Assembly (NCBI GenBank): GCA_013297925.1
Contig: JAAFJC010000004.1
Span: 37,287 to 101,286 of the forward strand
Origin: Comamonadaceae bacterium
Lineage (GTDB): Bacteria; Pseudomonadota; Gammaproteobacteria; Burkholderiales; Burkholderiaceae_C
Direction of reading: 5' to 3'
Length of the DNA: 64,000 nt
Shown here: one piece after another, positions 1-9,113 of the stretch
Position numbering within the stretch: the stretch's first letter is position 1
Layout: the number at the start of each line of letters is the position of its first letter
Made by a program: the position numbers and the translations under genes
The notes under the pieces: generated by a model
Database searches by the model: none
What the model was told of the DNA's origin: nothing
The model's input: only the letters and a program-made list of their open reading frames with translations

Positions 1-1136
1 CGCTTGGCTATATCGCAGCTCTTGGTGAAGTCAATCTCGCGAGCCACAGGATTGCCCTGGAAGGAGCAGTCACCTGCAGCGGCAGACACCACGATCTTGT
101 TTTTCGCTTGGGCAGCAGCCAAATCTGGGTTGGCAGCTTGCGTGAGCGCGTTGAAGAGCGGGAAATACGTGAAGACAGCCAAGAACATACCTGCCAAGAT
201 GATTGGCTTGCGGCCAATCTTGTCTGACAGTGCGCCGAAAATCACGAAGAATGGCGTGCCGATCAAGAGCGATGCAGCGACCAAGATGTTTGCAGTCGCG
301 CTATCGACCTTCAACACGCTCGTCATGAAGAACAGCGCATAGAACTGGCCCGAATACCACACCACCGCTTGGCCAGCCACGAGGCCGAACAAGGCGAGAA
401 TCACGATCTTCAGGTTTTTCCATTGTCCGAAAGACTCAGTCAAAGGTGCTTTGGAAGTTTTGCCTTCAGCCTTCATCTTCTGGAATGCTGGCGATTCGCT
501 CATGGAGAGACGAATCCACACAGAAATACCGAGCAAGACGGATGAGAGCAAGAACGGAACGCGCCAACCCCAATCGTTAAAGGCCGCTTCACCCAGATAG
601 GTGCGTGTGCCCAAAATCACCATCAGAGAGAGAAACAAACCCAGCGTTGCCGTGGTTTGAATCCAAGCGGTGTAAGCGCCGCGCTTGCCGTGAGGCGCAT
701 GCTCAGCCACATAGGTCGCCGCGCCGCCATACTCACCGCCCAGCGCCAAACCTTGCAGCATGCGCAGTACGATCAAGATGATGGGAGCTGCGACGCCGAT
801 GCTGGCATAGGTTGGCAGCAAGCCGACCACGAAGGTGGACAAGCCCATGAGCAAAATCGTCACCAAGAAGGTGTATTTGCGGCCAATCATGTCGCCCAAG
901 CGGCCAAACACCAGCGCGCCAAAGGGGCGCACGATGAAGCCGGCTGCAAATGCGAGCAGCGCGAAGATGAAAGCGGCTGAAGGATCAAGCCCCGAGAAGA
1001 ATTGCTTAGCAATAATGGCTGCGAGTGAGCCATAGAGGTAAAAGTCATACCATTCAAACACCGTTCCCAATGAGGAAGCGAAGATCACTTTCTTCTCTTC
1101 TTTGCTCATGGGACGGTTTGCAACTGCTGTAGTCAT
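1..1136 (-). CDS. MHS-family MFS transporter (3' end cut by window)
   Basis: Proton-coupled metabolite symporter of the inner membrane (ShiA/ProP-like MHS branch of the major facilitator superfamily). The ORF track misses it because it runs off the window edge, but the reverse strand is open from ATG at 1136 (MTTAVANRPMSKEEKK). About 378 residues are visible. They include the N-terminal FEWYDFYLYG segment, the loop motif GRLGDMIGRKYTF and its second-half counterpart GALSDKIGRKP, both typical of MFS proteins, and several hydrophobic helices. A Cys-containing periplasmic loop (CSFQGNP...SCDIAK) resembles MHS members as I remember them. The substrate cannot be read; a dicarboxylate, osmolyte or aromatic acid is possible. 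Two palindromic direct repeats lie about 85-125 bp upstream of the start. Confidence 0.88.
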   Translation of the reverse strand, partial: MTTAVANRPMSKEEKKVIFASSLGTVFEWYDFYLYGSLAAIIAKQFFSGLDPSAAFIFALLAFAAGFIVRPFGALVFGRLGDMIGRKYTFLVTILLMGLSTFVVGLLPTYASIGVAAPIILIVLRMLQGLALGGEYGGAATYVAEHAPHGKRGAYTAWIQTTATLGLFLSLMVILGTRTYLGEAAFNDWGWRVPFLLSSVLLGISVWIRLSMSESPAFQKMKAEGKTSKAPLTESFGQWKNLKIVILALFGLVAGQAVVWYSGQFYALFFMTSVLKVDSATANILVAASLLIGTPFFVIFGALSDKIGRKPIILAGMFLAVFTYFPLFNALTQAANPDLAAAQAKNKIVVSAAAGDCSFQGNPVAREIDFTKSCDIAK

Positions 1137-1218
1137 AGATTTAAGTCTCCACTCCGTCCCGCCCAATATCAGGCGTGGGGTGATTGTGGAGAACGGCTCT
1201 TACCTGCTACTTTCGCGA

Positions 1219-1260
1219 AACCAACGCAAGCTTGCGTCAAACCAACACAAGCTTGCGCGT
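1219..1260. repeat. Tandem pair of palindromic units upstream of MFS gene
   Basis: Two consecutive units of about 20 bp begin AACCAAC and AACCAACAC, and each contains the palindrome core GCAAGCTTGC. In the first unit the palindrome extends to ACGCAAGCTTGCGT. They lie upstream of the transporter start (1136, reverse strand), so they could be regulator sites. They could equally be a local duplication without function. Confidence 0.4.
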
Positions 1261-1287
1261 GACTGAACGGTCACTTACAACAAAAGA

Positions 1288-1596
1288 CTACAGGAGATGC
1301 GCCCAATCGCAGCGCAACTTGCCTTGCGTATGTTGCCGTAGCCGCCGCGCGATATACATGCTGGGCGCAAACGCGGCGAGATAGCAAAGCGGCAAAAGCC
1401 ACCACTCTTGCAAGACGATAGCGGGCAAAGCACCCACCAGCCCCATCAACCAAATAGTGAGCACTGCATCAAAAGCTTCGTATTCCACGCGGTGACTATG
1501 CTGATGCGCTTTCAGCCAAGTCTTGATCCGCTGCAATCGCGCCAAAGCATGTAGAGGCGCATCGAGGAAAGAAGCTGAGTGCGGTAGTCTGATCAT
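1288..1596 (-). CDS. Small membrane protein, unknown function
   Basis: A 102-residue ORF I do not recognise. The N-terminal half is basic and amphipathic (ARLQRIKTWLKAHQHSHR). Two hydrophobic segments follow, roughly residues 44-64 (FDAVLTIWLMGLVGALPAIVL) and 65-83 (WWLLPLCYLAAFAPSMYIA), so it is probably a two-helix inner-membrane protein. No clear Shine-Dalgarno sequence is seen. It is oriented like the transporter downstream. A shadow ORF in another frame (1271-1453) lacks this membrane pattern. Function is not predicted. Confidence 0.55.
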   Translation of the reverse strand: MIRLPHSASFLDAPLHALARLQRIKTWLKAHQHSHRVEYEAFDAVLTIWLMGLVGALPAIVLQEWWLLPLCYLAAFAPSMYIARRLRQHTQGKLRCDWAHLL

Positions 1597-1720
1597 TTTT
1601 GACTTTCAGCGAAGCGGTTTAAGGACGCATCTTCACTTTAAGTCTGCGGTCAGGTGATGTCAAGCTAGCTTGCTGGTGTGCTGTGGCCTGTGCTCGGCCA
1701 AAAAGATACCTTCAGGGCAC

Positions 1721-1763
1721 TACTAAATCAATAGCGCCTCCCGCAATAGCTACGCCGGCGAAT
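1721..1763 (+). repeat. Dispersed repeat family A, copy 1
   Basis: Matches the family pattern: an AATCAATAGCGCC head followed by CCGCAATAGC and TACGCCGGCGA. It lies just downstream of the SIMPL-domain gene, which is on the reverse strand. Confidence 0.75.
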
Positions 1764-1783
1764 AGCTCAAATTCCTCAAAAAA

Positions 1784-2530
1784 TCACTTCATTTGCACAC
1801 TACCGGTCACCACCACCACCACCGTGCTGCGCCCTGCTTCCACAGGCACTGCGGCATCAGCTGACATGGCCTTGGCTTGCATCATCTCAACGCGGCCACG
1901 AGCTTGATACATGCCTTGATCGGCAGCATTCACGCTCACTTCCCGGATGCTGTAGCCCGCAAAGCCAAAGCCTTTACTGATCTCTTGGGCCTTGGTTTTG
2001 AAGCGATCAATCGCCTGCGCGGTGACTTCTGCTTCCACGCGGGCGCGTGCCTCGCGCGAGAGGCCGAAGCTCACATTGCCTAAAGTGAGCGTGTTGATCT
2101 TGCCAGCCAAGGTGCTAATGCGGGAGAAATCACGGCCTTCTAAGATGAGCTCCGTCGTGCCCTGCCAACCATTGATCTTGCCATCGCGGCCATAGCGCGG
2201 ATAGAGGGAGAAAGCACCAGTGCGCACATCCAGCTGGCCAGGCTGGGCTACCTTCTTGGCTTCCGTCAAGGCGGCGTCCAGCGCGGCTTTGAGCTGGGTT
2301 TGCACGGTGGCAGCATCCGCGCCATCTTTGGTGCTGTTCATGCTGATGGTGAGCAAATCTTGCTGCACCTCCAGGCTGCCTTGGGATTGGAGCGAGACGA
2401 CGTTTTGAGGTGTTTCCATACGAATATTTTGAGAAAAAGCGGGGGTAGCCGGCATCAAACCTGCGGAAAGCGCTATAGAAATAAGAGCGCTCTTCGTGCG
2501 CATCGAGAGGCTGGAAAAAGCTGTTTTCAT
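1784..2530 (-). CDS. SIMPL-domain (DUF541) periplasmic protein
   Basis: Predicted secreted protein of about 248 residues in the SIMPL/DUF541 family, whose bacterial members are periplasmic or envelope proteins of uncertain role, some linked to oxidative stress. A signal peptide occupies roughly residues 1-34 (LISIALSAGLMPATPAFSQ) with cleavage after AFSQ. The mature part starts with a β-strand pattern (VVSLQSQGSLEVQQDLLTISM) that matches the family's opening 'G.g.v...pD.a.is...' signature. It then has a long helix rich in Ala/Lys (AALDAALTEAKK). The ATG at 2530 is preferred over the GTG one codon earlier because AGGA lies just upstream. Function beyond the envelope location is not known. Confidence 0.8.
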   Translation of the reverse strand: MKTAFSSLSMRTKSALISIALSAGLMPATPAFSQNIRMETPQNVVSLQSQGSLEVQQDLLTISMNSTKDGADAATVQTQLKAALDAALTEAKKVAQPGQLDVRTGAFSLYPRYGRDGKINGWQGTTELILEGRDFSRISTLAGKINTLTLGNVSFGLSREARARVEAEVTAQAIDRFKTKAQEISKGFGFAGYSIREVSVNAADQGMYQARGRVEMMQAKAMSADAAVPVEAGRSTVVVVVTGSVQMK

Positions 2531-2797
2531 CACGTCATCCTAATAGGTAAATGGAGTTTCTACAAAACCAGCTGCGCACCTTGCGCAACCGATGTGTATT
2601 GAACGCTTGAACCCTCCAAAACGGGGTCAAAATTCCTTAAATAGTCTTTCAAACGTCATTTAAAGCCATAAAACGCCCGGGATTTTGTAACAAATCTGAG
2701 TTTTCACCATTTTTTTAGTGATTTTTCAAAAAAATGGGTGTAAATTCCGCGAAAGTTACATATCCGCCGCTTTGGCTAACTCTAGAAGGAGCTCAGT

Positions 2798-3529
2798 ATG
2801 AACCAAGCCGTGAAAACCGCAGACCGCATCATGGTCGTCGATGACGACGCCCGCATCCGCGATCTGCTGCGTCGTTATTTGACGCAAGAAGGTTTTGAAG
2901 TGATCGTGGCCGAAGATGGCAAAGCCCTCTCCCGCGCCATGATCCGCGAGCCGATCAATCTCATCGTGCTCGATCTGATGCTGCCCGGCGAAGACGGCCT
3001 GTCCATCTGCCGCCGCCTGCGCGCCGCTGGCGATCGCACGCCCATCATCATGCTGACCGCCAAAGGCGAGGATGTGGATCGCATCGTCGGCCTGGAAGTG
3101 GGCGCGGATGATTATTTGGGCAAGCCTTTCAATCCACGTGAGCTGCTGGCGCGCGTGCATGCCGTGCTGCGCCGCCGCCCTGCTTTGGAAGCGCCGGGCG
3201 CGCCGTCTGCAGACAGCGAGATGATGAGCTTTGGCCCGTTTGATTTTGATCTCGGCCAAAGGACGCTGAAGAAAAGCGGCGAGGAAATCGCGCTCACCAC
3301 GGGTGAATTCGCCATGCTCAAAGCGCTGGTGCGCCACCCACGGCAGCCGCTCTCGCGCGAGAAGCTCGCCCAGCTGGCGCGTGGCCGCGAATTTGAGCCG
3401 TTTGACCGCAGCTTGGATGTGCAAATCTCCCGCCTGCGCAAGATGATTGAAAACGATGTGGCGCAACCGCGTTATATTCAGACGGTCTGGGGCGTAGGCT
3501 ATGTCTTCGTGCCAGATGGCAAAAGCTAA
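2798..3529 (+). CDS. ompR: OmpR-like response regulator
   Basis: Two-component response regulator of the OmpR/PhoB family, 243 residues. The receiver domain (about 10-125) has the acidic pocket DDD15-17, phosphoacceptor D59 (VLDLMLPGEDG), T87 and K109 (GKPFNPREL). A winged-helix DNA-binding domain (about 145-240) ends with RYIQTVWGVGYVF, the usual wing. AGGAG upstream supports the ATG at 2798. The EnvZ-like kinase gene begins 25 bp later, so the pair is an operon. By homology it is the OmpR-EnvZ system, which responds to envelope or osmotic conditions. The regulon cannot be read from this window. Confidence 0.93.
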   Translation: MNQAVKTADRIMVVDDDARIRDLLRRYLTQEGFEVIVAEDGKALSRAMIREPINLIVLDLMLPGEDGLSICRRLRAAGDRTPIIMLTAKGEDVDRIVGLEVGADDYLGKPFNPRELLARVHAVLRRRPALEAPGAPSADSEMMSFGPFDFDLGQRTLKKSGEEIALTTGEFAMLKALVRHPRQPLSREKLAQLARGREFEPFDRSLDVQISRLRKMIENDVAQPRYIQTVWGVGYVFVPDGKS

Positions 3530-3554
3530 TACATCTCACTGAAATCACCCTTCC

Positions 3555-5078
3555 ATGCCCGCCAACCAACATATCATCGGTGGCAAGGGCATGGGCGGGA
3601 AGATGTCTCCCGGCGCCGCGCAAACCACCACGCCGCAGGGCTTGTTTTCTCATTTGCCCTCGGGCATGGCTGGCAACGCGACGCCTACAGGCCCAGCTGC
3701 ATTGGAGACGATGCCTGCCCCGCTGGATGTGCGCCCTTCAGGCGCGATCAGCAAAGTGCGCTTCAGCCTGTTTTGGCGCACCTTCTTTCTTCTTGCTGTG
3801 CTGCTTGTCGGCTCTGTTGTGGCTTGGCTGCAAACCTTCCGTGTGCTGGAATCTGAGCCGCGCGCCTCCCAAACAGCTCAGCAAATCGCTTCCATCGTCA
3901 ATTTATCACGCGCCGCGCTCGTGCATTCCGATGCGATTGCGCGCGTCTCGCTCATCAAGCAGCTTGCTGAGCTCGAGGGTGTGAAAGTCGTCGCCCGCAC
4001 CCCCACGGATGTGGTGCAAGGCTTTGAAGGCGATACGCAAATGCAGCGCGTGCTGGTGGATTTGCGCGTGCGCCTAGGCGAGCGGGCTACGCTGGCTCGC
4101 AAAGTCAATGGTGAAGAAGGCCTGTGGGTCGGCTTTGGGATTGATCAAGAAAAATTCTGGCTGCAAACGGATCTAGCAAAGCTCGCCCCCGTGCCTGGCC
4201 GCGCTTGGCTGGCGTGGCTCACGATTGCTGCCCTGCTCTCGCTGGCTGGTGCTGCTGTGATCGCGCGTTTGATCAATAAGCCGCTCAAAGCGCTTTCATT
4301 TGCTGCAGGCCGCGTGAAAGATGGCGATTTTGATGCGAGCCGCTTGAATGAAGATGCCGTCACCAGCGAAATCCGCGAGGTGAACGCGGGGTTCAACCGC
4401 ATGGCCGAGCAGCTGGCCAAGATCGAGCAAGATCGCGCCGTGATGCTCGCCGGCATCTCGCACGATCTGCGCACGCCGCTGGCCCGCTTGCGCCTAGAGA
4501 CGGAGATGAGCGTGGCGGATGATGCGGCGCGCGGGCATATGGTCTCGGATCTGGAGCAGCTCGATGCGATCATCGATAAATTCTTAGATTACGCCCGCCC
4601 CACGGATCAACAGCATCTGCGCGCTGTGGCGCTCAATGATGTGATTGAGGCTTGTGTGCATTCTGTGCAGCAATCGGATGATCTGCGCGTGAAGCTGGAT
4701 CTGCCATCAGATTTCCATGTGATGGGCGATGAGGTCGAGCTCACGCGCGTGATCACCAATCTGGTGGAGAATGCGCGCAAATACGGCAAATCCGTCACCA
4801 GCGGCATCACGCTGCTGGATATTGCTGCGCGCGAGCGCGAAGGCTGGGTGATGCTCAAAGTGCGAGATCATGGCCCTGGTGTGCATGCCGATACCTTAAA
4901 GCACATGACCAAGCCCTTCTTCCGTGGCGATGTGGCGCGCACAGCAGCCACAGGCGCTGGCCTAGGCCTCGCCATCGTGGAGAAAACCATCCAGCGCATG
5001 GGCGGCAGCTTCAGCCTGCACAATTCCTCTACGGGCGGCTTGGCCGCTAATATTCGCTTGCCTTCAGCGAAACGCTGA
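3555..5078 (+). CDS. envZ: EnvZ-like sensor histidine kinase
   Basis: Inner-membrane sensor kinase partner of the preceding OmpR-like regulator, 507 residues. TM1 is at about 73-93 and TM2 at about 217-237, enclosing a periplasmic domain of roughly 120 residues. A HAMP region follows (INKPLKALSFAAGRVKDGDFDA). The dimerisation domain carries H303 in AGISHDLRTPLARLRLE, the same H-box as EnvZ. The ATPase domain has an N-box (NLVENARKYGK), DHGPGVH and the G2 box GAGLGLAIVEK. The roughly 70-residue Gly/Pro-rich cytoplasmic N-terminus is longer than in enteric EnvZ, so translation may start further in. The stop codon abuts the reverse-strand gene at 5081. Confidence 0.92.
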   Translation: MPANQHIIGGKGMGGKMSPGAAQTTTPQGLFSHLPSGMAGNATPTGPAALETMPAPLDVRPSGAISKVRFSLFWRTFFLLAVLLVGSVVAWLQTFRVLESEPRASQTAQQIASIVNLSRAALVHSDAIARVSLIKQLAELEGVKVVARTPTDVVQGFEGDTQMQRVLVDLRVRLGERATLARKVNGEEGLWVGFGIDQEKFWLQTDLAKLAPVPGRAWLAWLTIAALLSLAGAAVIARLINKPLKALSFAAGRVKDGDFDASRLNEDAVTSEIREVNAGFNRMAEQLAKIEQDRAVMLAGISHDLRTPLARLRLETEMSVADDAARGHMVSDLEQLDAIIDKFLDYARPTDQQHLRAVALNDVIEACVHSVQQSDDLRVKLDLPSDFHVMGDEVELTRVITNLVENARKYGKSVTSGITLLDIAAREREGWVMLKVRDHGPGVHADTLKHMTKPFFRGDVARTAATGAGLGLAIVEKTIQRMGGSFSLHNSSTGGLAANIRLPSAKR

Positions 5079-5080
5079 TC

Positions 5081-5401
5081 TCAATCGTAGTAATAGCCGC
5101 GCGGCTGGCCGTAGCCATATTTATAGCCATGCTTGTGCCATTTCTTCAGATGGCCGGGGGGAATGCGATACACCGGCTGGGCATACACCACGGGCACAGG
5201 TTGATAGACGGGCTGATACACCACTGGCGCGGGATGGTACACAACCGGTGGCGGCGCATACACCACAGGTGGCGGCGCGTAAATCACTCTGGGCGCGGGG
5301 CGCGGTGAGCCAATCGTCACGCTCCAGTTCACGTCGCCCGCATGCGCAACGCCTGTGGTCAGCGCCATTGCCGCAGAAGCGGCAGCCATCCATGCTTTCA
5401 T
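5081..5401 (-). CDS. Secreted small protein with PPPVVY/PVYQPV repeats
   Basis: A 106-residue protein with a signal peptide (MKAWMAAASAAMALTTGVAHA, cleavage near residue 21). Pro/Val/Tyr-rich repeats follow (VIYAPPPVVYAPPPVVYHPAPVVYQPVYQPVPVVY, described here as about six VxY units), then a basic tail (HLKKWHKHGYKYGYGQ). Proteins of this composition occur near Burkholderiales envelope genes, but I know no assigned function. AGGAG (from CTCCT on the plus strand) precedes the ATG. It converges with envZ, with only 2 bp between the stop codons. Confidence 0.7.
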   Translation of the reverse strand: MKAWMAAASAAMALTTGVAHAGDVNWSVTIGSPRPAPRVIYAPPPVVYAPPPVVYHPAPVVYQPVYQPVPVVYAQPVYRIPPGHLKKWHKHGYKYGYGQPRGYYYD

Positions 5402-5630
5402 GATGTTCTCCTAAGATAAGCAGTGCATCTCTAACGCTTGGCATGCATTTCGAGTTGTCATCTCAGCCATCAGATTCGTATCCGTCTGTATGACATGCGC
5501 GATCAATCTCGCTTTTGAGCATGAGTCATTTGATTGATCGATTGCCTGACGGGCAGAAGAAAGTTAAATAAAGTACAAATATAATCTTTTAAATTAAAAT
5601 TACTATAAAACGCAGCGTTTTACTTCAAAT

Positions 5631-6473
5631 ATGAAGACAGTCAGCATACCAACCGATCAGGGTAGCTTTCACGCGCACATGCTGGGCGAGCAAGGCTCGT
5701 GGGTCATTTGCTGGCCAGCGCAGCCCAATGATTACAGAAGCATGCTGGAATTTGCCAAGCTGATCTCGCATCAGCATCGCGTGCTGATCTGCGAGCCTTT
5801 GGGCATCGGGGCGAATCAGCATCTGCCATACAGCAATAAAGTTGCACATTCAGCCTTGTATGCCAAGCATGTGTTTGTGTATCTGGGCATTGAGGCCTGT
5901 CATTGGGTGGGGCAAAGCGCAGGGGGCGCGGTGGGCGCGGCCATTTGTACAGCCGCACCTGCGCGTATCTTGAGCCTCACGCTCGCTTCCGCGCCGATGC
6001 TGCGCCAAGGGCGCTTTTTGATGGCCGCCACCTTCTCCACAGCGGTGCTTTCCAGCTCAAGCTGGGGGCGCGCTCTGCTCCTCAAAAGAAGCATCAAGCT
6101 GCTGGGCTACTCAGGCCAAGCGCAAAAATCGCTGCTGCTGCAGTATTTGCAAACCATGTTTGATGCCACGCCACCCAAAACCATCCGCAAATTGCGCCCG
6201 CTGGATGGCGAAAGCGTGCGAGCAGTGTTTGATAAGCTGCGCATGAAGCCGCCGCCTAGCATGGTGATCTGCGGCCAGTTTGATAGCGTAGTGCTCCCGC
6301 GCGATCAGCGCACTGTGGCCGAAACCTTGCGCGCAAAGTATGTTGAGCTGCCTAGCGGGCATCTGAGCATGCTGGCAATGCCACAAGAATGCGCTGATGC
6401 ATTTCTGAGTTTTGCTGCTCAACACAGCGCCGCGCTGCGAGATAGCCAAAGAGTGCCGCTGAACGCCCTCTAA
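5631..6473 (+). CDS. Alpha/beta hydrolase
   Basis: 280-residue alpha/beta-hydrolase fold protein. The nucleophile elbow is GQSAGG with S96. The likely acid is D218 (CGQFDSVV) and the histidine is H244 (PSGHLSM), so the full catalytic triad is in the expected order. There is no signal peptide, so it is cytoplasmic. The substrate is unknown; esterase, lactonase or C-C hydrolase activity is possible. The upstream region is unusually AT-rich and contains a TATAAT hexamer at 5580-5585, a plausible -10 element. It ends 9 bp before glnS and may be co-transcribed with it. Confidence 0.85.
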   Translation: MKTVSIPTDQGSFHAHMLGEQGSWVICWPAQPNDYRSMLEFAKLISHQHRVLICEPLGIGANQHLPYSNKVAHSALYAKHVFVYLGIEACHWVGQSAGGAVGAAICTAAPARILSLTLASAPMLRQGRFLMAATFSTAVLSSSSWGRALLLKRSIKLLGYSGQAQKSLLLQYLQTMFDATPPKTIRKLRPLDGESVRAVFDKLRMKPPPSMVICGQFDSVVLPRDQRTVAETLRAKYVELPSGHLSMLAMPQECADAFLSFAAQHSAALRDSQRVPLNAL

Positions 6474-6482
6474 AATCAGGGG

Positions 6483-8240
6483 ATGACCGTATCTCCTGCA
6501 TCTACCTCTCCCGCCGCAACTCCCGAAGCCCCCAAGCCAAGCACTCTGCCCAGCAATTTCCTGCGCCAAATCATCGAGGCCGATCTGGCCAGCGGCAAGC
6601 ATTCGCAAATCATCACCCGCTTCCCGCCCGAGCCCAATGGCTATCTGCACATCGGCCATGCCAAAAGCATCTGCCTCAACTTCGGCTTGGCGCGTGATTA
6701 CAAAGGCATCTGCAATCTCAGGTTTGACGACACCAACCCCGAGAAAGAAGAAAAAGAATACGTCGATTCCATCGTCGATTCCGTGAGCTGGCTCGGCTTT
6801 GGCTGGGGCTCAGAAAAAAGCACAGACCAAGCCCACGCCCTCTTCGCCAGCGACTACTTTGATTTCATGTACCAAGCCGCCGAGCACTTGATTGATCGCG
6901 GCTTAGCTTACGTCGACGAGCAATCCGCGGAAGAAATGCGCGCCAACCGTGGAGACTTCAACACCCCCGGCAAGCCCAGCCCCTATCGCAGCCGCACGCC
7001 TGAGCAAAATTTAGAGCGTTTCAAAGAGATGGCCGGCGGCAAACATGCCGATGGCGCTATGGTTTTAAGAGCAAAAATCGATCTCGCCTCGCCCAACATT
7101 AATTTGCGAGACCCCGCCATCTACCGCATCCGCCGCGCCACGCATCACAACACCGGAGACAAATGGTGCATCTACCCGATGTACACCTACGCCCACCCCA
7201 TCGAAGACGCGCTAGAAGGCATCACGCACAGCATCTGCACCCTAGAGTTTGAAGACCAGCGCCCCTTCTACGACTGGCTCATGGATCGCTTGCTAGAAGG
7301 CGGCCTCATCAAGCAGCAGCCCCGCCAATACGAATTCGCCCGGCTCAACCTCACCTACGTCATCACCAGCAAACGCAAGCTCGCCCAATTGGTGAATGAG
7401 AAAAAAGTGAGCGGCTGGGATGATCCCCGCATGCCCACCATCGTCGGCCTGCGCCGCCGTGGCTACACACCCGAGAGCCTGCAACTCTTCGCCGAGCGCA
7501 TCGGCGTCAGCAAATCAGACAGCTGGATCGACTATTCCACCTTAGAAGGCTGCCTGCGCGAAACCCTAGACCCCATCGCCCCCCGCGCCATGGCCGTGCT
7601 AGAGCCCTTAAAGCTCATCCTCACCAACTGGGAAGAAGCCTTCGGCAGCGCAGAGCACCTAGAAGACTGCAGCGCCCCCGTGCACCCCCACCTCCCCGAT
7701 CTCGGCAAGCGAAACTTCAAGCTGGGCAAAGAAGTCTGGATCGAGCAAACAGACTACGAAGAAATCCCCAGCAAAGGCTTCTTCCGCCTCTTCCCCGGCA
7801 ACAAAGTCCGCCTCAAATACGGCTTCGTCATCGAGGTGATGGGTTCAGTCAAAGACGCAGCCGGCAACATCACAGCAGTCAACGCCAACATCCTCAAAGA
7901 CACCAAATCCGGCACCCCCGGCAGCGACGCAGTCAAAGTCAAAGGTGTCATCACCTGGGTCAGCGCCGCAGATGCAGTAAAAGCAGAAATCCGCCTCTAC
8001 GACCGCCTCTTCAAAACCGAACACCCCGATGCCGGCGGCAAAGACTTCCTAGAAGCCCTCAACGAAGACAGTTTGAAAACCATCACAGCCTACGTCGAGC
8101 CATCGCTAGCCAATGCCAAGCCAGACGACAAATTCCAATTCGAACGCCACGGCTATTTCGTCGCAGATCGCGTGGATCACAAATCAGGCAAAGTAGTCTT
8201 CAACAAGATCACTGGCCTCAAAGACACTTGGGCAAAATGA
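6483..8240 (+). CDS. glnS: Glutaminyl-tRNA synthetase
   Basis: Charges tRNA-Gln with glutamine in the cytoplasm (class I aminoacyl-tRNA synthetase). 585 residues, close to family length. The class I HIGH motif is at 56-59 (PPEPNGYLHIGHAKS). The KMSKS equivalent appears as TSKRKL, and the family signature FRFDDTNPEKE appears as LRFDDTNPEKEE. The C-terminal half matches the β-barrel anticodon-binding domains (WIEQTDYEEIPSKGFFRLFPG...VRLKYGFVIEV). A short N-terminal Ser/Pro/Ala extension precedes the catalytic domain. Parts of the 3' half use C-ending codons very heavily compared with the neighbours. Confidence 0.98.
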   Translation: MTVSPASTSPAATPEAPKPSTLPSNFLRQIIEADLASGKHSQIITRFPPEPNGYLHIGHAKSICLNFGLARDYKGICNLRFDDTNPEKEEKEYVDSIVDSVSWLGFGWGSEKSTDQAHALFASDYFDFMYQAAEHLIDRGLAYVDEQSAEEMRANRGDFNTPGKPSPYRSRTPEQNLERFKEMAGGKHADGAMVLRAKIDLASPNINLRDPAIYRIRRATHHNTGDKWCIYPMYTYAHPIEDALEGITHSICTLEFEDQRPFYDWLMDRLLEGGLIKQQPRQYEFARLNLTYVITSKRKLAQLVNEKKVSGWDDPRMPTIVGLRRRGYTPESLQLFAERIGVSKSDSWIDYSTLEGCLRETLDPIAPRAMAVLEPLKLILTNWEEAFGSAEHLEDCSAPVHPHLPDLGKRNFKLGKEVWIEQTDYEEIPSKGFFRLFPGNKVRLKYGFVIEVMGSVKDAAGNITAVNANILKDTKSGTPGSDAVKVKGVITWVSAADAVKAEIRLYDRLFKTEHPDAGGKDFLEALNEDSLKTITAYVEPSLANAKPDDKFQFERHGYFVADRVDHKSGKVVFNKITGLKDTWAK

Positions 8241-8301
8241 AGCTAGCCAAACAATCTGCTTTCCAGTAAATTCAGCATTCAAGCCAACGATACGCAATAC
8301 C

Positions 8302-8724
8302 ATGCCCATGACTGCCAAGCAACTGCGCGAGCGCGATGCCAAGCGAGACATTGGCGCTGAGCTGCTGCAATCCATCCGCGAAATGAAGGCGGCGAAAGCC
8401 AACCCCGCCCTACCCGCCGCACGCCGCTTCGCCCAGCAAGTGGCACTCGCCTATCCGATGCAGCAAGCGATTCTTTTTGGCAGCCGCGCACGCGGCGATG
8501 CGCATGCGGAAAGCGATGCCGATGTCGCCATCATCCTCAAAGGCCAAGCCGGCCACTTCGTTCACACCAAAATGGCTCTGGATGATATTGCCTACGACAT
8601 CTTGCTAGACACCGGCATCCGCGTGCAGCCCCTGCCCGTGTGGGAGAGCGAATGGCAGCAGCCTGAGCAATACAGCAACCCCAGCCTGCTCGGCAACATC
8701 GCACGCGAAGGCATCCGCCTGTGA
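8302..8724 (+). CDS. MNT-domain nucleotidyltransferase (MNT/HEPN pair)
   Basis: Minimal nucleotidyltransferase of 140 residues. A helical N-terminal stretch of about 45 residues precedes the DNA polymerase β-like motif LFGSRARGDAHAESDADVA (59-76), with D72 and D74 as metal ligands. In known MNT/HEPN toxin-antitoxin pairs this protein is the antitoxin and inactivates the HEPN RNase, for example by AMPylation. It overlaps the following HEPN gene by 4 bp, so the two are translationally coupled. It starts a run of five + strand genes with very short spacing that ends with the PD-(D/E)XK-like gene. Confidence 0.85.
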   Translation: MPMTAKQLRERDAKRDIGAELLQSIREMKAAKANPALPAARRFAQQVALAYPMQQAILFGSRARGDAHAESDADVAIILKGQAGHFVHTKMALDDIAYDILLDTGIRVQPLPVWESEWQQPEQYSNPSLLGNIAREGIRL

Positions 8725-9113
8725 CCCATCAAGAGCTGATGGCCAAGGCGCAACGCGCCCTCACCAGCGCCCAAACCCTGCTGGACGATCAAGACACCGA
8801 TGGCGCATGCAACCGCGCCTACTACGCCATGTTTGACGCAGCGCGAGCCGCCCTGCTCGCCATTGCTGCGCCCGTGCCACCAGAAATCGCCAAGACCCAT
8901 AGCGGCTTGATCTCAGCGTTCTCATTGCACCTGATCAAAACCGGCAAACTACCCACTGAGCTCGGCAAAGCCCTCAACAAAGTAGAAGGCCTGCGCCTCG
9001 TGTCAGATTACAAAGGCGACAGCATCAGCTTGGAAGACAGCCAATGGGCAGTGGCGCAGGCCACCGTGTTTGTGCAGGAAATTACCAAACTCATTGATTC
9101 ACCATCACTATGA
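8721..9113 (+). CDS. HEPN-domain protein (putative RNase toxin)
   Basis: 130-residue all-helical HEPN protein, starting with GTG overlapping the MNT stop codon. The family signature appears as CNRAYYAMFDAARAALLA (30-47), the R.AYYAMF form seen in PF05168-type HEPN domains. These often accompany MNT proteins, and some act as ribonucleases. The classical R-x4-6-H nuclease motif is not obvious, so nuclease activity is uncertain. Repeat family A copy 2 starts at the end of this gene and supplies its TGA stop codon (CTATGA). Confidence 0.8.
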   Translation: MTHQELMAKAQRALTSAQTLLDDQDTDGACNRAYYAMFDAARAALLAIAAPVPPEIAKTHSGLISAFSLHLIKTGKLPTELGKALNKVEGLRLVSDYKGDSISLEDSQWAVAQATVFVQEITKLIDSPSL

